Assembly (NCBI GenBank): GCA_004154925.1
Contig: QJNS01000321.1
Span: 1-64,000 of the forward strand
From: Monosporascus cannonballus
Lineage: Eukaryota; Ascomycota; Sordariomycetes; Xylariales
Direction: 5' to 3'
Length of the DNA: 64,000 bases
Shown: in pieces, positions 1 to 11,739 of the stretch
Layout of the letters: each line of letters begins with the position of its first letter
How positions within the stretch are numbered: the first letter of the stretch is position 1
Translations under genes and position numbers: made by a program
The notes under the pieces: generated by a model
What the model saw: the letters and a program-made list of their open reading frames with translations, nothing else
Database searches by the model: none
Told to the model about the DNA's origin: nothing

Positions 1-1448
1 TCAAGGGCTTTGGCGAACTTGCGGAACAAGAAACGTACGGTAGGATTCCCGTAAGCTGGATCAACCTGTACCAGGGCTTTTTCGATCCGAGTTAATTCCT
101 TAGATAATTTAGGTATTTTAATACTTAAAGCAGCCAATTGGGATAGAAAGTTAGGTCGTTCTGGGGTAGAAATTAATTTCCGGGTGGGTGCATTTGCTAT
201 CCCCCCCCCTTCCCTAACGTACCTGTTGTTTAACACCTTCGCCTTGTTAATAGGACGCAAATCTGTTGCTTCCCAGCCCTTTATGATATACTCCGAGGTT
301 ATCATAACTTCCTGTTACGCCTTCGCGAACGCCCAAAGGAAGTCGGTTTTATCTGTAGCCTCGGAAGCCTGCCCGTAATAGCGTTCGCGGAACCAGTAGC
401 GGTATTTCCGCTTTAAGGTGGCGAATACATTTACGTCAAAAGGCTGGAAAATATGGGAAATATGGGCAGGCAGGAAAATAATATATATTTTATTTTGAAG
501 GCACATCCATATAAATTCCTTGGTGGTATGGCTTTTATGGCCGTCAATTACTAATAGCCTTCATTCGTCCGGGTCCTCGGGCTTAGTATGGGGAATAAAG
601 ACCTCGCGAAACCATTTTAAGCCGATTTCGTTATTCGTCCAGCCGTTCTCTGACGTAGTAAAGTACCAGCTTTTGTATGCTTTATCGTCCGAATCAGGGA
701 ACCATTGTTATTGTATGTTAACGCCGCTGAAGATCACGAAAGGCGGCAGCGATCGCCCGTTAGCACTGATATAGGCGATTATAATGATTCACCCCTTTTT
801 AAAGGCATCCTTCAAGAAGATATTTTTCCTAAAGGCTTCTTTAAGGACGAAACAGTTTTCGCCCATGCCTTTTATTACTCCGATCTCGTCCGCGTTAAAT
901 TGGTTCCTTCATTTGATAGCCTTAACCTCCGGCAAGGAGAAACGTCCGAATAGGACGTTAGTGGAGGCCGGGGAAGCGCCATTTAGACGCTTATAGTTAA
1001 TAAACCTGCCCTTAATAATCCTGATTCCAGGATAGCGACGCAAAAATCGGGCTACCCAACCTTTTCCTAAGCGTTTAGGGCTGCCGTTATTGATCAGGAG
1101 GCGTTGTGCGTATAAGCGGAATCGCGAATGGGATAGCGCATACTTCAATTGACCTTGTACGATAACCCAACGGGCTAAAGCTTTCTTCTGGATTCGTAAT
1201 AGCTTCTGACGACTTTTATCGAATTCTTCTTTCGTCCGTACACCTTGGATGCGGCGTAAGATATATTTTCTGTCAACCTGGTAGCCCTTGGAGGCTGAAC
1301 GCAGGGACCTCCTACGTGTTACCTCGTTAATCGCCTGCGCCGCACGGAATTGAGCTAAGGGCTGCATATCGTTCGAAAGCGCAGATTCTGCTGAAGAAGA
1401 AGATAATTTTTTCAATTTTTTAAAGCGTTGTTGAGAAGCTTTTTATAT
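1..1448 (-). pseudogene. pogo/Fot1-like DDE transposase, RIP-damaged, C-terminus cut by window edge
   Basis: This is a cut-and-paste transposase of the Tc1/mariner-pogo superfamily (Fot1/Pot class in fungi). One frame runs from about 1448 to 1. Seen in order: a psq-like helix-turn-helix (about 1350-1230, RRRSLRSASKGYQV), a CENP-B-like domain (about 1200-1000, RLGKGWVARFLRRYPG), then the DDE core. The catalytic aspartates are in NADEIG (codon 888-890), VIDGHKSH (543-545) and FQPFDVN (435-437); the last two are 36 codons apart. Five in-frame stops (909-911, 789-791, 708-710, 561-563, 315-317) all fit C-to-T or G-to-A change of Gln, Arg or Trp codons. The expected ATG seems lost: codons at 1448-1443 read ATA TAA, as RIP of ATG CAA would give. 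About 480 codons are present. Much less mutated than its surroundings. Confidence 0.92.
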
Positions 1449-1545
1449 GGAAAGAAATCAGTAAGTGGATCGACGCGCAACGCGGTTGTGGGGTGGCGCG
1501 TTGATGGGGTGGAGCGCGGATGGGGGGGTCATCTTATAACGAAAG
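1449..1545 (-). mobile_element. 5' terminal region of the pogo/Fot1-like transposon
   Basis: A GC-rich leader lies between the lost start of the transposase and AT-rich DNA. It contains short CGCG-rich direct repeats (about 1470-1520) and a run of seven G on the plus strand at about 1524-1530. Seen from the transposase, the outer end reads CGTTATAAGATGACCCC, resembling the C-run terminal repeats of fungal pogo-like elements. The opposite end lies left of the window, so the terminal inverted repeat and TA duplication cannot be confirmed. Confidence 0.5.
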
Positions 1546-2787
1546 CAATTATTTTAACTCAAATATTTAGCATATAAGTTAATAATAAACTTTAGATAAA
1601 AAGTTAACTTTATAAAGGTTTAATTAAAATTTAGATTAAGTAATCTTTGCATATTTTACATACTTTTATAGCTAGTAAATAATTGCTATTTTAATAAAAA
1701 CTGGTATTATTTTTATGCGTAAAGTTTCGTTTACCTCCAAAAAAACTAGCTTAATCTTTAATATCTTTTTTAAATTCTTAATATACCTATATTTTTGAAA
1801 AGTTTTGTACTAAGTTTTAACTTAATTACTTATAAAATAACGTAATTAGCCTTTATTAATATTAGCATATATTTAATTATCGTTAAGTCGATATATTAAT
1901 GTATTTTAACCAGCGTTTCGAGATTATTTATTTGTACCATAAATTCGTTAAACCGTAAGGCCGGATAATAACCTAATCGGCGGCCACGTATTTTTTAATA
2001 AAAGCTTATCGTTATTTAAATTATTACGTAAAACGTAAACGGAATTTATTAACCTAGCACAAATTATATCGACATAAAGTCGGGCGTAATGTCGCCGATT
2101 TCGACTGAAAAATAAAAAGGAATTCCCTAAATTTCAAAAAAATAAGGGACGGTAATTACTGGATGTTCGGGTTTAAGGACGTTATATAAATACTGATAAA
2201 GAATAGTCCAAATACGGGGTATGTCGTTGGCGGATCCGTTCCGTAATAAAATAGGAAACCCAGGCTTATTTATGGCGGGTTAATTATGTTCGTAAGACAG
2301 GAAATATGCAAAAGCTTTTTTGCGATATCGTAAATACGCCAAAAGAACCACGAATTCCTGTATCTTAACGTAACGTAAAACGAAAGTATATCGAAAATAC
2401 GAATGCGAGGCAAGTTTAGAAAAAAGTATATAACGTTAGTTTATTGGGTAACGAATCCTTAACGCAAAAAAAACGGAAACGTATTTAAATATAAGATTTA
2501 CGTAACGTATTACGGGCTGTTATAAAAAAAATGCAAACGGAACCGGATATCGGTTTCGGCCGGTAATTAATACCGTATTAAATAAAAATAATAAAAAAAT
2601 CCATACGTCCTGTTTCGAAACGGTTAACGAAAAGAATCAAAAGGCGTCTAATTAAGTACGAAATAATTATCGTTACCGGAAATTACTTAAAAAATAAAAC
2701 TAATTTAGGGACGAACTGTATTACAAAAACCTAATCGGGATTATAAATACGTATTATAACAACACTTTACTTAATCCCGAATAAGGC
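1546..2787. other. AT-rich RIP-type DNA, no recognisable gene
   Basis: AT-rich DNA with stops in all frames. The remaining C and G sit largely in CpG (many acg, tcg, ccg trinucleotides), as in the mutated transposons elsewhere in the window. The part next to 2788 may be the decayed downstream portion of the minus-strand relic at 2790-3500, because CpG-bearing triplets continue without a break. I see no family motif. Confidence 0.5.
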
Positions 2788-3500
2788 CTAATTAAAATTA
2801 CGTATACTTACGCGGCCAGCATTACGACCATTAATACGACGATTAACGTTTCCAGTAACGTCGTTAGAGGTAAGAATATTGGTTCGGGAGCGAACGAGCC
2901 CATGTTGACGTAGGACAACTGGCCAATATCGCGGCCAGATGCAACATTGCGCAGCAGTCCGGCCACCAACAAGGAGTTGAGCAAGATTAGGGAGAACGGC
3001 ACTATCGTGGCCACCATAAGCGCCGTGCTTCCTAAGTTCGACCCGAGCAAGATCGTTATCGACATAGGTAAGCCATATGCGGACCATAAGCCGCAAAAGG
3101 GGAAATCATATCCATAAATGATGGCCGGAACTAGGTTTTTTACTAGTAAATAGTTATGGACGTCGTTATAAAGCCCGTCGACGTAGCGATCCTAAACAGG
3201 TCCTTACGTATAATTAACGGGAGGTTTAAACGTAATATCGGTAAGCATTTCGCGAAATTCGGCTTCTCCAGAATCCTGGAAAACATGTTAATTATGTTAA
3301 ACTAACGCGTCCTAAGGCGTATATATCAGTCCGGGGACGTTTATATATTCCGATAAAAACTGGAATTCGTATCAAATTTCCTATTTTCTTTTAGCCATAC
3401 GTATTATGGGCCGTTCGTTTTTTAAGGGGGTTATTAGGATCGCTATTTCCATCGTCCGTAATACGAAAATCGGAAATAAAAAACCCGTCCTTAATAATAT
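2788..3500 (-). pseudogene. relic of a membrane-protein gene with a conserved GC-rich core
   Basis: An 85-codon open frame (3065-2808) encodes at least two strongly hydrophobic segments, around SLILLNSLLVAGLL and LIVVLMVVMLAA, separated by a polar loop with GRDIGQLSYVNMGSF. The same frame runs upstream past the first Met (YGYDFPFCGLWSAYG) to about 3330 with only TAG/TAA-type interruptions, so the original protein was longer. The frame ends at GCGTAAGTA, where GTAAGT would make a good fungal 5' splice site, so this may be an exon end. The core (about 2810-3110) has near-normal GC; both sides are RIP-type AT-rich. I do not recognise the family. A two-codon-position alternative frame over the same stretch is less hydrophobic and less convincing. 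Confidence 0.5.
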
Positions 3501-4377
3501 TAACAGGCTTAAGTTTAATATTAAGTGGCATAATTTTGATTATTTCGAAAAAATTAATTTATATAAGCTCCCGTAAACGGCATTAAAAAGTTTTGAATTT
3601 TTAAGGGTTTTGTATTTAAGGTTTAATCTTTAATTAAGCTTACGGTCTTATAGTTTTATATTTATTCCTAAATTTAAACTAACAAAAATATATTAATATT
3701 TAGAATAACCTAATTTTCTTTTTTATTGCAATAATCCTATCTCGACAAAAATCTTGTCCCGGATATATAAAGAATTACAATCCGATTTAGCTTAAAAATA
3801 TGTAAAACAATTTCGGCCGGCTGGGTCAATATAGATTATAAATATCAAAACAGTTAAATAATAAGAATGTGAAAAATCCTTTATATATTTATTTTCAAAT
3901 TTAAAAACATCATTAAATTAAATTATTCACATGTGTATTTAATTAACTTAATCGGGGAAAAAAGTAATATAAAATATAGAACATAATAATTATATAATTA
4001 AATTTAACAGTTTACGAAATAATAACCAAGAAGCTTTAGAAATTTATAGAAATCCCGGAACGATATTGATTACGGAGGTTTATTAATTAAAAAATAACGA
4101 TTATTTCCGAGACAATAAAAAAATACTTTTATATTTATATTGCAAATACTTCTTAATCTAATTAATAATATATTTATAACTTATATTTACTTTAACATAG
4201 CGTATTTATTATTTAATAAGGTATATGTATATAAGGGTAACTAAAAACTTGTCTTGAAAACAAATAAAATATAATAAATCGATTTAACCATCATTTTTAT
4301 GCCCTTAAGATAATTTTATATTCATAAATGCAAATATGCATTAATTATGCTATTAAATTTTACGGAACCCAAGCTAT
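3501..4377. other. AT-rich DNA, nothing recognised
   Basis: RIP-type AT-rich DNA left of element A. No long frame, LTR or terminal repeat was recognised. It ends with the target duplication of element A at 4378-4382. Confidence 0.5.
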
Positions 4378-4382
4378 ATACG
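4378..4382. repeat. target-site duplication of element A, left copy (ATACG)
   Basis: ATACG lies directly before the LTR of element A and is repeated exactly at 18045-18049 after the far LTR. This identifies the outer limits of the insertion despite the intervening 13.7 kb. Confidence 0.9.
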
Positions 4383-4764
4383 TATTACGACCCGATAAGC
4401 TCCGGTCTTAAGAAACGGTCAGGCAGGGAGCATACGGGCCACCTCCCGGATTACGTGACAGTAATCACTGCCAAGCCAGTGATCATTAATGATCAAAGGT
4501 GATCCCAAATGACCGCGATTACCACTAACGGTATAATTACGAATAATTAAGCCAAAAAGGAAAACGATATATACGTTTATTATTTTCATAATTTAGATAA
4601 TTTTAATTTGCAATATTTATTAATATTAATTATTTGTAATAATAAGGTATTAAAAGATATAATACGATTATTATATTTATTATTCAGATTTTTACGATAT
4701 TTCTGCTAATATAAACCTGTTAACTTAAGGTTTAATAATTAGTTAAACCGTATAGCTCCTTATA
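4383..4764 (+). repeat. 5' LTR of element A
   Basis: 382 bp, the same length as the 3' copy at 17663-18044, differing mainly by transitions. The U3 part (about 4420-4530) keeps moderate GC and has short inverted and direct motifs built on GTGATC/GATCA, including a perfect 16-bp palindrome TGATCATTAATGATCA at 4480-4495. The 3' half (TTAAGGTTTAATAATTAG near 4725) is shared with the LTRs of element B and those near 61.1 and 62.1 kb. Confidence 0.93.
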
Positions 4765-4859
4765 TGTTATAAACTTTTGTTTAATAATACTGTTAAATTC
4801 TGAGCAATATTTAATATTGTTAAAATATTAATTCACGCTTAGGAAACCCTTATTTAAGA

Positions 4860-6750
4860 GCTTAAGGTTCGAATTCAGAAATTGGAAAAAGAAATCCGAC
4901 AACTTACAGTTACATTATTTACCGAAACCTTTTTTGCCCGCATAAAGCTTAAAAAACCGGAACATTACGTTAAAAAAGATAACTTTTAAACTTTTTTAAT
5001 TTAAGTACGAATTTACCTTTGCTTTTTAAATTTTAATAATCCAGCGAATATAGTTTTAGAAATAAAAATATACTTAGTAAAAAATACGGTTAATTGGCTT
5101 CAGCTTATTATGAGAAATTTTTTAAAAATGAAAAAACCGGATAAAAAGGATTTTACTAATAATTTCTTTTTATTTTATATTAATTTCGAAAATAAAATGC
5201 GCAATAATTTCGGTAATCCGGATAAAAAACAATTTATAACTTAATAATTTTTATAATTCCGGTAAAAAAAATTTATATTTAAATATGCCGTAACTTTTAA
5301 AGTTTTACGGCTAAAGCTAAATAAGGAAGTAATAAGGCCGACGTTTTTATTGATATATTTTATAAAACGTTAAAAGATAATATAAAAAATAAAATTATTC
5401 GAATTAAACGATTAATGATTTTAAACCGGTATATCATAAAGGTGATTAAAATTACTAATCGATAATTTAACAAATGATAGAAAATAATAATATATTTTAC
5501 GTTTAAGATATTATAAGTCCAATTAGAGGAAAAAATAAGACGTACCCCTTATTTTTTATAGAACGGTATTAGAACTTATAGAATTTGGCGTTATTTATAA
5601 ATAAAATTGGAGCCAAATTAAATAGTTTAATTATGGCAAAATAAGATATAAGGCTTATAAATATAAAAAACTTAAAACTTACGGTAAAATAATTAAATAC
5701 TTATACCGAAAAGATAATTTAAGAATAATTAAAAAAACGATAGCAAAGTTAATAATATAATTTAAGCTAAGTATATATTAGGCTTATAGGAAACGGTTTA
5801 ATAAGGATTATTATAATTAGAAATCCGACGAAAAATATGAAAAGTTAAAAAGTTAGCTTAATAAGTATTGCTAATATAATAAAAAACAGTATAAAATTAA
5901 TTACGTAAATACCAGAATTAAATAAAAAAGTTTATTCTGGAATTTTTAATCGATATGGCAAAATATATGCTATATATTATTAACAACAAAAATATCTTAA
6001 TTACGAAAAATAAAAATAATATATTTATAAACAAATGATCCGAATATATTATAAAAGTTTCGACTATCCAAACCGTAACGGTAATAATAAAAATAATAAA
6101 TAATAATATCGACATTTTCGAATTATAGCCCTAAAAAATATGAAGTAATTAATTAAAAAAGAAAATTGGCTCGACAAAAAGCAATACCCGCAGGAAAACC
6201 CTTTTTATTATTATAAATAATGTAATTATTAAACGGAAAAGAAATTAATTTAATATACGATAAAAAAACATTATTCAAAAATTATTACGGATTTTTATTT
6301 TCAATTAATATTTATTATATATCTTTAAAAAAAGTTATTAAGGAAAAAATACGTTTATTTATAAGAAAATTCTCCAATAATAACCAGGATAACGTATAAT
6401 GGGATATCGTTTTAAATATAAGAAAATAATTTATTTAATAAAGAAAAAAATTACAACAACATTAAGAACAGTTAATACGATTTAAAGAAATAATACGCCG
6501 GCAATAACGAGAAATTTAACAATTTAACATATTAAACGAAAAATATAAATAAGATTTAATAAATTCGAACAAAAGTTAAAAAACAGTTATTTATAAAAAA
6601 GCCGTAAAATAATAAAACTTAAAGAAATTAAAAAGAATTCCCGAAAAAGGTTTTAAATATGGCGATAAAAAACGTTAACGACTATATTACTTTAAAAGTA
6701 CGAATAAGAACGTATTAATATATCGTAATAGTGGATTACGGAACTTTAAG
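4860..6750 (+). pseudogene. gag relic of element A
   Basis: Capsid-type region of element A. It begins with a charged, coiled-coil-like stretch at about 4860 (VRIQKLEKEIRQL) and runs for about 1.9 kb. The stretches at 5585-5760 and 5760-5960 match minus-strand DNA of element B (49409-49227 and about 49200-49020), including the shared peptide NYVNTRIK. That homology shows this is genuine element coding sequence and not random AT-rich DNA. Heavily interrupted by TAA/TAG. A zinc knuckle was not confidently found. Confidence 0.7.
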
Positions 6751-6779
6751 TGGGAATTATATTATATTAAATATTAATA

Positions 6780-7060
6780 AGTTTAAATTATTATAAAAAT
6801 TTAAGTTGGAACCTTATATAATGACAAATAGCAAAGGGTAAGAATTCATTTATAATAACGAAAAAATTATATACGAAATTAATTATTTCGAGATTTTTAT
6901 TAAAAAACGATATTAAATAATTAATTTTAATATTGTTTTATTTAGGAATTACGATATGATCTTTGGATTATTATGGATACGTTAATACGGAATTTTGATT
7001 AATGGCAAAATTAGGGAGGTAAAATTCGTTTTATTACTTATTAATAAATAAAACAAAATT
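6780..7060 (+). pseudogene. aspartic protease relic of element A
   Basis: The peptide NYDMIFGLLWIR near 6945-6985 matches the usual YDVIFGMPWL block at the C-terminal end of Gypsy proteases, followed by a Y/H-x-x-x-I-x-x-x-G region. The catalytic D-S/T-G was not found, as expected after strong RIP. It lies between gag and reverse transcriptase, the canonical Gypsy order. Confidence 0.65.
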
Positions 7061-7479
7061 AAATTCTTAATATTCGATCGGAAATAACGACAAATATAGG
7101 CAAAAACATATGATAAAAGCCTTATTACCTAAAGAAATAAAATATAAAAAAAGGGTATTAAAAATATGACATATTATTATTATTATTAAAGGGAAGTTAA
7201 AATAATTAAATAACGATTTAAAATAATAAAAATAATAACCTTAAGAATTAAATATTCTAATTAATATGTTATTATAATATTATAAAATTAAGTAATTTTT
7301 TAGGAACCAATTTAATACGAAATTACTAAAATATAATAAATAGGATTACGAAATAATTCTTAAAAAAGGATTTTCGATAAAATTTTATCTTATTTATAAT
7401 TTTAATAATAATAAATTACGTATTTTCAAAAAATACCTGGAAAATTAATTATAAAAAGGATAAATTTAACTTTCGAAAT

Positions 7480-8620
7480 TACCAGCAGAATATTTAATAT
7501 TTTTCGTACTTAAAAAAAGCGGAAAATTACGATTTGTAATAAATTATCCGTAATTAAACGATATTATTATTAAAAATTAAATATTATTACCTTTAATTAT
7601 AGAAATAAAAAACCGACTTTACGGAACTAAATAATTCATAATATTTTATTTTAAAAACAGACTTAACCTTATTAAAATTAAAAAAGGATACGAATAAAAA
7701 ATAGCTTTTAGGACGAAATACGGATTATTTAAATATTTGATTATATTAATGGGATTTACGAATATACTAATAGCCTTTTTGCAAATAATAAATTACGTAT
7801 TACGAAAATATCTTTATATTTTTATTATTTATTATTTCGATAACATTTTTATTTTCGTAAAAACGGAAAAGCTATACGTAAAATACGTTTATAAGGTTTT
7901 TTAAACTTTATAAAACGTAAGGTTACTTATTAATACGGAAAAAAATTAGTTTTATATATAAGAAATAACATATTTAGGATATATTATTACCTTAGGATAT
8001 ATTACGATAAATTGTAAAAAGATTATTGCAGTTATAAAATAATAAACGCTAATAATGATTAAAGAAATATAAGTATTTTTTGGATTCGGTAATTACTATA
8101 GGAAGTTTATTCGGAATTCTCATAAAATAATTATATCATTAACGAATTTTATGAAAAAAAACAATTTAAATAAATATCCGATACGGACAGAATATTTTAA
8201 AATATTAAGGCTGCGATTGTTAACGAGTTAATACTAATTATGTACGATTTAAACCGCCCCGTTAAGTTAAAAACCGATATTTCGGATTATGTAATAAACG
8301 TAATAATCGGATAATAAAGATAATTAAGGCAAATTATATTTTATTATATTTTTTCGTATAAGTTAAAAGGAATTAAATTTAATTACGGTATTCCAAATAA
8401 AAGATTTATGGTTATTATTATGGCGTTTCGGGAATTTCAGTATTTTTTAAAGGGAAATTTGCATTACGTTAAGCTTAATACGGATTATTAAAATTTTACC
8501 CGTTTTATTACAACTAAGGAACTTATAGGATAATAATTTCGATATGCAAAAAAATTGGCGAACTTCGAGTTCGTTATTATTTATAAGAAAAAATCAAAGA
8601 ACGGCAAAATAAATATTTTA
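7480..8620 (+). pseudogene. reverse transcriptase and RNase H relic of element A
   Basis: Reverse transcriptase blocks are readable: FVLKKSGKLRFVINYP (about 7500-7550), GFTNILIAFLQIINYVL (about 7750-7800) and the catalytic box now YFDN at 7833-7844 (normally YxDD), so the second aspartate is lost by a GAC-to-AAC change. RNase H follows with KLKTDISDYVINVIIG at about 8262-8310 (family TDASDxAIGxVL) and an HYVKLNTDYQNF-like block near 8470. The frame has many TAA stops. Confidence 0.88.
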
Positions 8621-8649
8621 AATAAGTAATTAGACCTTAAAGAAAAATT

Positions 8650-9885
8650 GGTTAAAATTAGTTCTATAATTTTCGATATTACCATAAAAGGATATTTACG
8701 CTTACAATAAATTGCGATAATTCGAATAGTATTTTTCGATATGTATTAAAAGATTTAATAATATAACGACAGTTTCTCAAAAATTTAAAAAATAAATAAA
8801 ATATAAATTTTAAAGAATTATTAAAAAGATCTAATACGAAAAATTTACGAATATCAGTTATATAGATATCTAGAGATATATAAAACCTTAAAACGATTTT
8901 AATCCCTATATATTCTTTAAAATTAAATTAACGGTATAAAGAATCATATAATAATATGATATTTGGGCCAAAATAAAGACTTAACGAGATAAATTATACG
9001 GAAAATTATAGCTATTATTTATTATAAAGTAATTAGGGTATTTAATTATATTCGATTTTATTATTAAGCTTTTTATCTTAAATAATTTAATTATGGGAAT
9101 ATATTACGATAGCATTTTCGTAATCGTCGATCGATTTAAGAAACTTTCTTATTTTTTATTATATTATTAATACGTAAATGCCGAATAATTAATTTATATA
9201 TTTTTAAATACATTTTCAGCATATACGGATTATTAATGGAGATTATAATAAATAAAAGATCGATATTTGTATTTAAGTTTTAATAAGGTTTAATAACATA
9301 AATCGTCTTAAATTACAAATTATGTAATATATTTAAACTTTAAATAAATAAATAAATAAAACGAATAAATTAAATATTAAAAGTTTACTTGCGATATTAT
9401 ATTCATTACGAAAAAAATAATTAGGTTAAAAAATTATTAATCGCTTAATTAGCTTATAATATTAATTATTACGAAAGTATTAAGATAATATTTACAAACG
9501 AAAAATTTGGTTTTATTTCAGAAATTTACAGTAAAGTAGGTAACGATTGTTTAATTAATATTAAAATAATCTTTACGTTAAAATAATTATAATAGTTATA
9601 TCAAAAAACAAAAATAAAACTAAAATTCGTACGGAATTAAATAAATAAGTATTATAACCAACAAAAATTAAAGAAATTAACTTTCGAAAAAAATGGGTTT
9701 TTTTACTATTAAAAATATTTAAATAAAATAACATAGCAAAAAACTTGATTTTAAATATATCGGTCCCTACAAAATCGTTAAGAAAATCTTAGAAAATAAT
9801 TATTCATTGAAATTTTTATTAAAAGTTAAATTTTATTTAACTTTTCATATATTTTTATTCGAATTAGCAACAAATATAATTAAAA
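8650..9885 (+). pseudogene. integrase relic of element A
   Basis: The integrase core contains YDSIFVIVDRFKKLSYF at about 9092-9145, matching the Gypsy block YDAILVVVDRLTKYAHF with the first catalytic Asp region. Near the end, FKYIGPYKIVKKI (about 9737-9775) and HIFLFELA (about 9848-9871) match the C-terminal GPF..I...V.HVSLLEP block. Coding then runs on into the chromodomain, which is broken by element H. Confidence 0.88.
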
Positions 9886-9914
9886 TGTATACCGTACACA
9901 ACAACGTAAAAAAA

Positions 9915-9952
9915 ACGAACAAATATACGAAATAAAGAAAGTCTTCGATATA
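9915..9952 (+). pseudogene. chromodomain of element A, N-terminal part
   Basis: YEIKKVFDI at about 9926-9952 corresponds to the start of a chromodomain (consensus YEVEKILDSR). The sequence is cut exactly here by insertion of element H and continues at 16868. Chromodomains of fungal chromoviral integrases are thought to target insertion to H3K9-methylated chromatin. Confidence 0.85.
9948..9952. repeat. target-site duplication of element H, left copy (ATATA)
   Basis: ATATA here and at 16863-16867 flanks element H exactly. Confidence 0.9.
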
Positions 9953-10140
9953 TGTAATGGGGCTGTATGGAGCCCTATTATGGAGCACCGGACAAACGCC
10001 GGTACCAAGCAGCATTAACGCAGCGCCATATATGCGAATATATATAAATGTATTTTTATTTTTCTTTTTTTTTCTGTTTAGCTAAAAAATAAACTCTTAT
10101 TGGCAACCGATTATAGACCGCTTAGGTAAAGCCTTTTACA
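9953..10140 (+). repeat. 5' LTR of element H
   Basis: 188 bp, TG...CA. It keeps moderate GC in its first 80 bp (short inverted motif ACCGG...CCGGT near 9987-10003), then a T-rich tract and AATAAA-like sequence near 10087, possibly the polyadenylation signal. Differences from the 3' copy are nearly all transitions, as RIP would leave. Confidence 0.93.
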
Positions 10141-10189
10141 TATTTTCTAGCTTATTATTTAGCAAAACAGGAAACGTTTAGGATTAGAT

Positions 10190-11300
10190 GTCAAAATTTT
10201 CGAACGCTTTTTAAAGGGCCCAGCAAAGGGCCTTTATCGACCTAGAGTTATAAAGAGTATTTAGCGTTATGACGGAAACCTTAATAAGCTCGATGGCGGT
10301 TATAAAGCAATATATAAGTTATTAATTCGAGAAAAACAAAAAAAAGGCAGCCCAGTTCGGTAAGTATATAAAAACGTAATATAAGGCAAATAAGGAATTA
10401 ATATAAACGGCAAAATAGCTTAAAAACGGCTTAATTATTTAATAAAAGCTTATTACTTAATTATAAATTCGGAATATAATAACCTTTATAAATACCGATT
10501 CTTTTTAATTTAATTACGATTAAAAACATAATTAAGGTATTTTATAAAAACGGTTCGAACGACCGAATTAATAATAGGAACCAAACGGAAATTGTTATTC
10601 TGGTCTGAGAAGTTCGACGAGACAAAAAAGAAATTCCCCGGATGGTACATATTTATAATTTATAAGTTCGAAATAAACGTTATTTTCGTAAAAAGAGTTG
10701 GTAAGTAATTTTACGGTATATACGAAAAGTTCGAAGCCAATATATAACTTACGGTTATTATTTATTATATTGCCGGAAACTTAAATAATATTTATAACCT
10801 TATTAATGTTTTTTAGATATTATACGAATAATATAATAATCGGCATAAAAAGGAAAAAGTAATTAAACGTTTTTAAAGTTTAAGGTAAGCCAATAATGCA
10901 AAAATTTCGTTATTTTATCCTTTATTTAAAAAGACGTTAATAATTACAAAAGAATTACCTAATTAACGGAAACGCAATTTACGTTTTTAAAAAGAATATT
11001 AAATAAGAAATTTACTTAAGTTTTATTTTTAATAAATCTTTTTGAAAATTATAACGTATAAATAAATAAGGTAATAAAAATTGCCGGATGCTTTAAAGGA
11101 ATAATATTGCAAAAAAGAATAAGTAATTTTTTAATAACTTAATTAAGCAGTAATAATTAAATAAAAAATAATTTAAATAATAATATAAATATAACGGGTA
11201 TTTCGGTAATAGGACGATAAAGGTAAAAACTTTAAATTTTACTTTTAACGCCGAAATAATACGCGTAATAAATAATTTAAAAAAACGGAATGTTAGTAAA
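10190..11300 (+). pseudogene. gag relic of element H
   Basis: A frame opening near 10190 (MSKFSNAF) continues through WSEKFDETKKKFPGWYIFI (about 10603-10660), which resembles the capsid block F-DG-x-x-x-(F/Y)-x-x-W that starts fungal Gypsy gag domains. Stops are mostly TAA at expected Gln positions. A cysteine-containing stretch near 11600 (FYCNKQNVRKM) may be the remains of a CCHC zinc knuckle, but the cysteine pattern is incomplete. Confidence 0.75.
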
Positions 11301-11739
11301 ATAAAAAGCCTTTACTTACCTTATAAGCGTTTTAATTATAAGGCAAATCGTTATCCGTTTTTATTGACAAAAAATTATAAGAAGGAATTAAATCGTTAAA
11401 TATGTACGAAAACAAAGGTTAAAATTTAAAAGCAAAAAAGAAAAAAAATAACTTTTAAATATTAATTCGTTCGGAAACGAAAAATAACCTAGGCCGAAAT
11501 AAAAATTGCGAAACAAAATATACACGGTATTTTATTTATTATATATATATATATTAATTAAAAAAATTTATAAAAACTTTTATTAATTAAGGATATAAAT
11601 ATTTTACTGCAATAAGCAAAACGTTCGTAAAATGCTTACGGTTGCTATATATTTTAATAAAATTACGCAAATTAAAAAAGATTTAATCAAAAAGCCGATA
11701 ACGGCAAGGAAAAATTAAAGAAATAATATATATAAAGAT

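Noticed and set aside
1..210. Suspected frameshift at the run of nine C near 201
   Set aside because: Counting shows the transposase frame passes through the run as three Gly codons without a shift.
5918..6115. 65-codon minus-strand frame
   Set aside because: Mirror of the gag of element A, whose plus-strand frame is confirmed by homology with element B.
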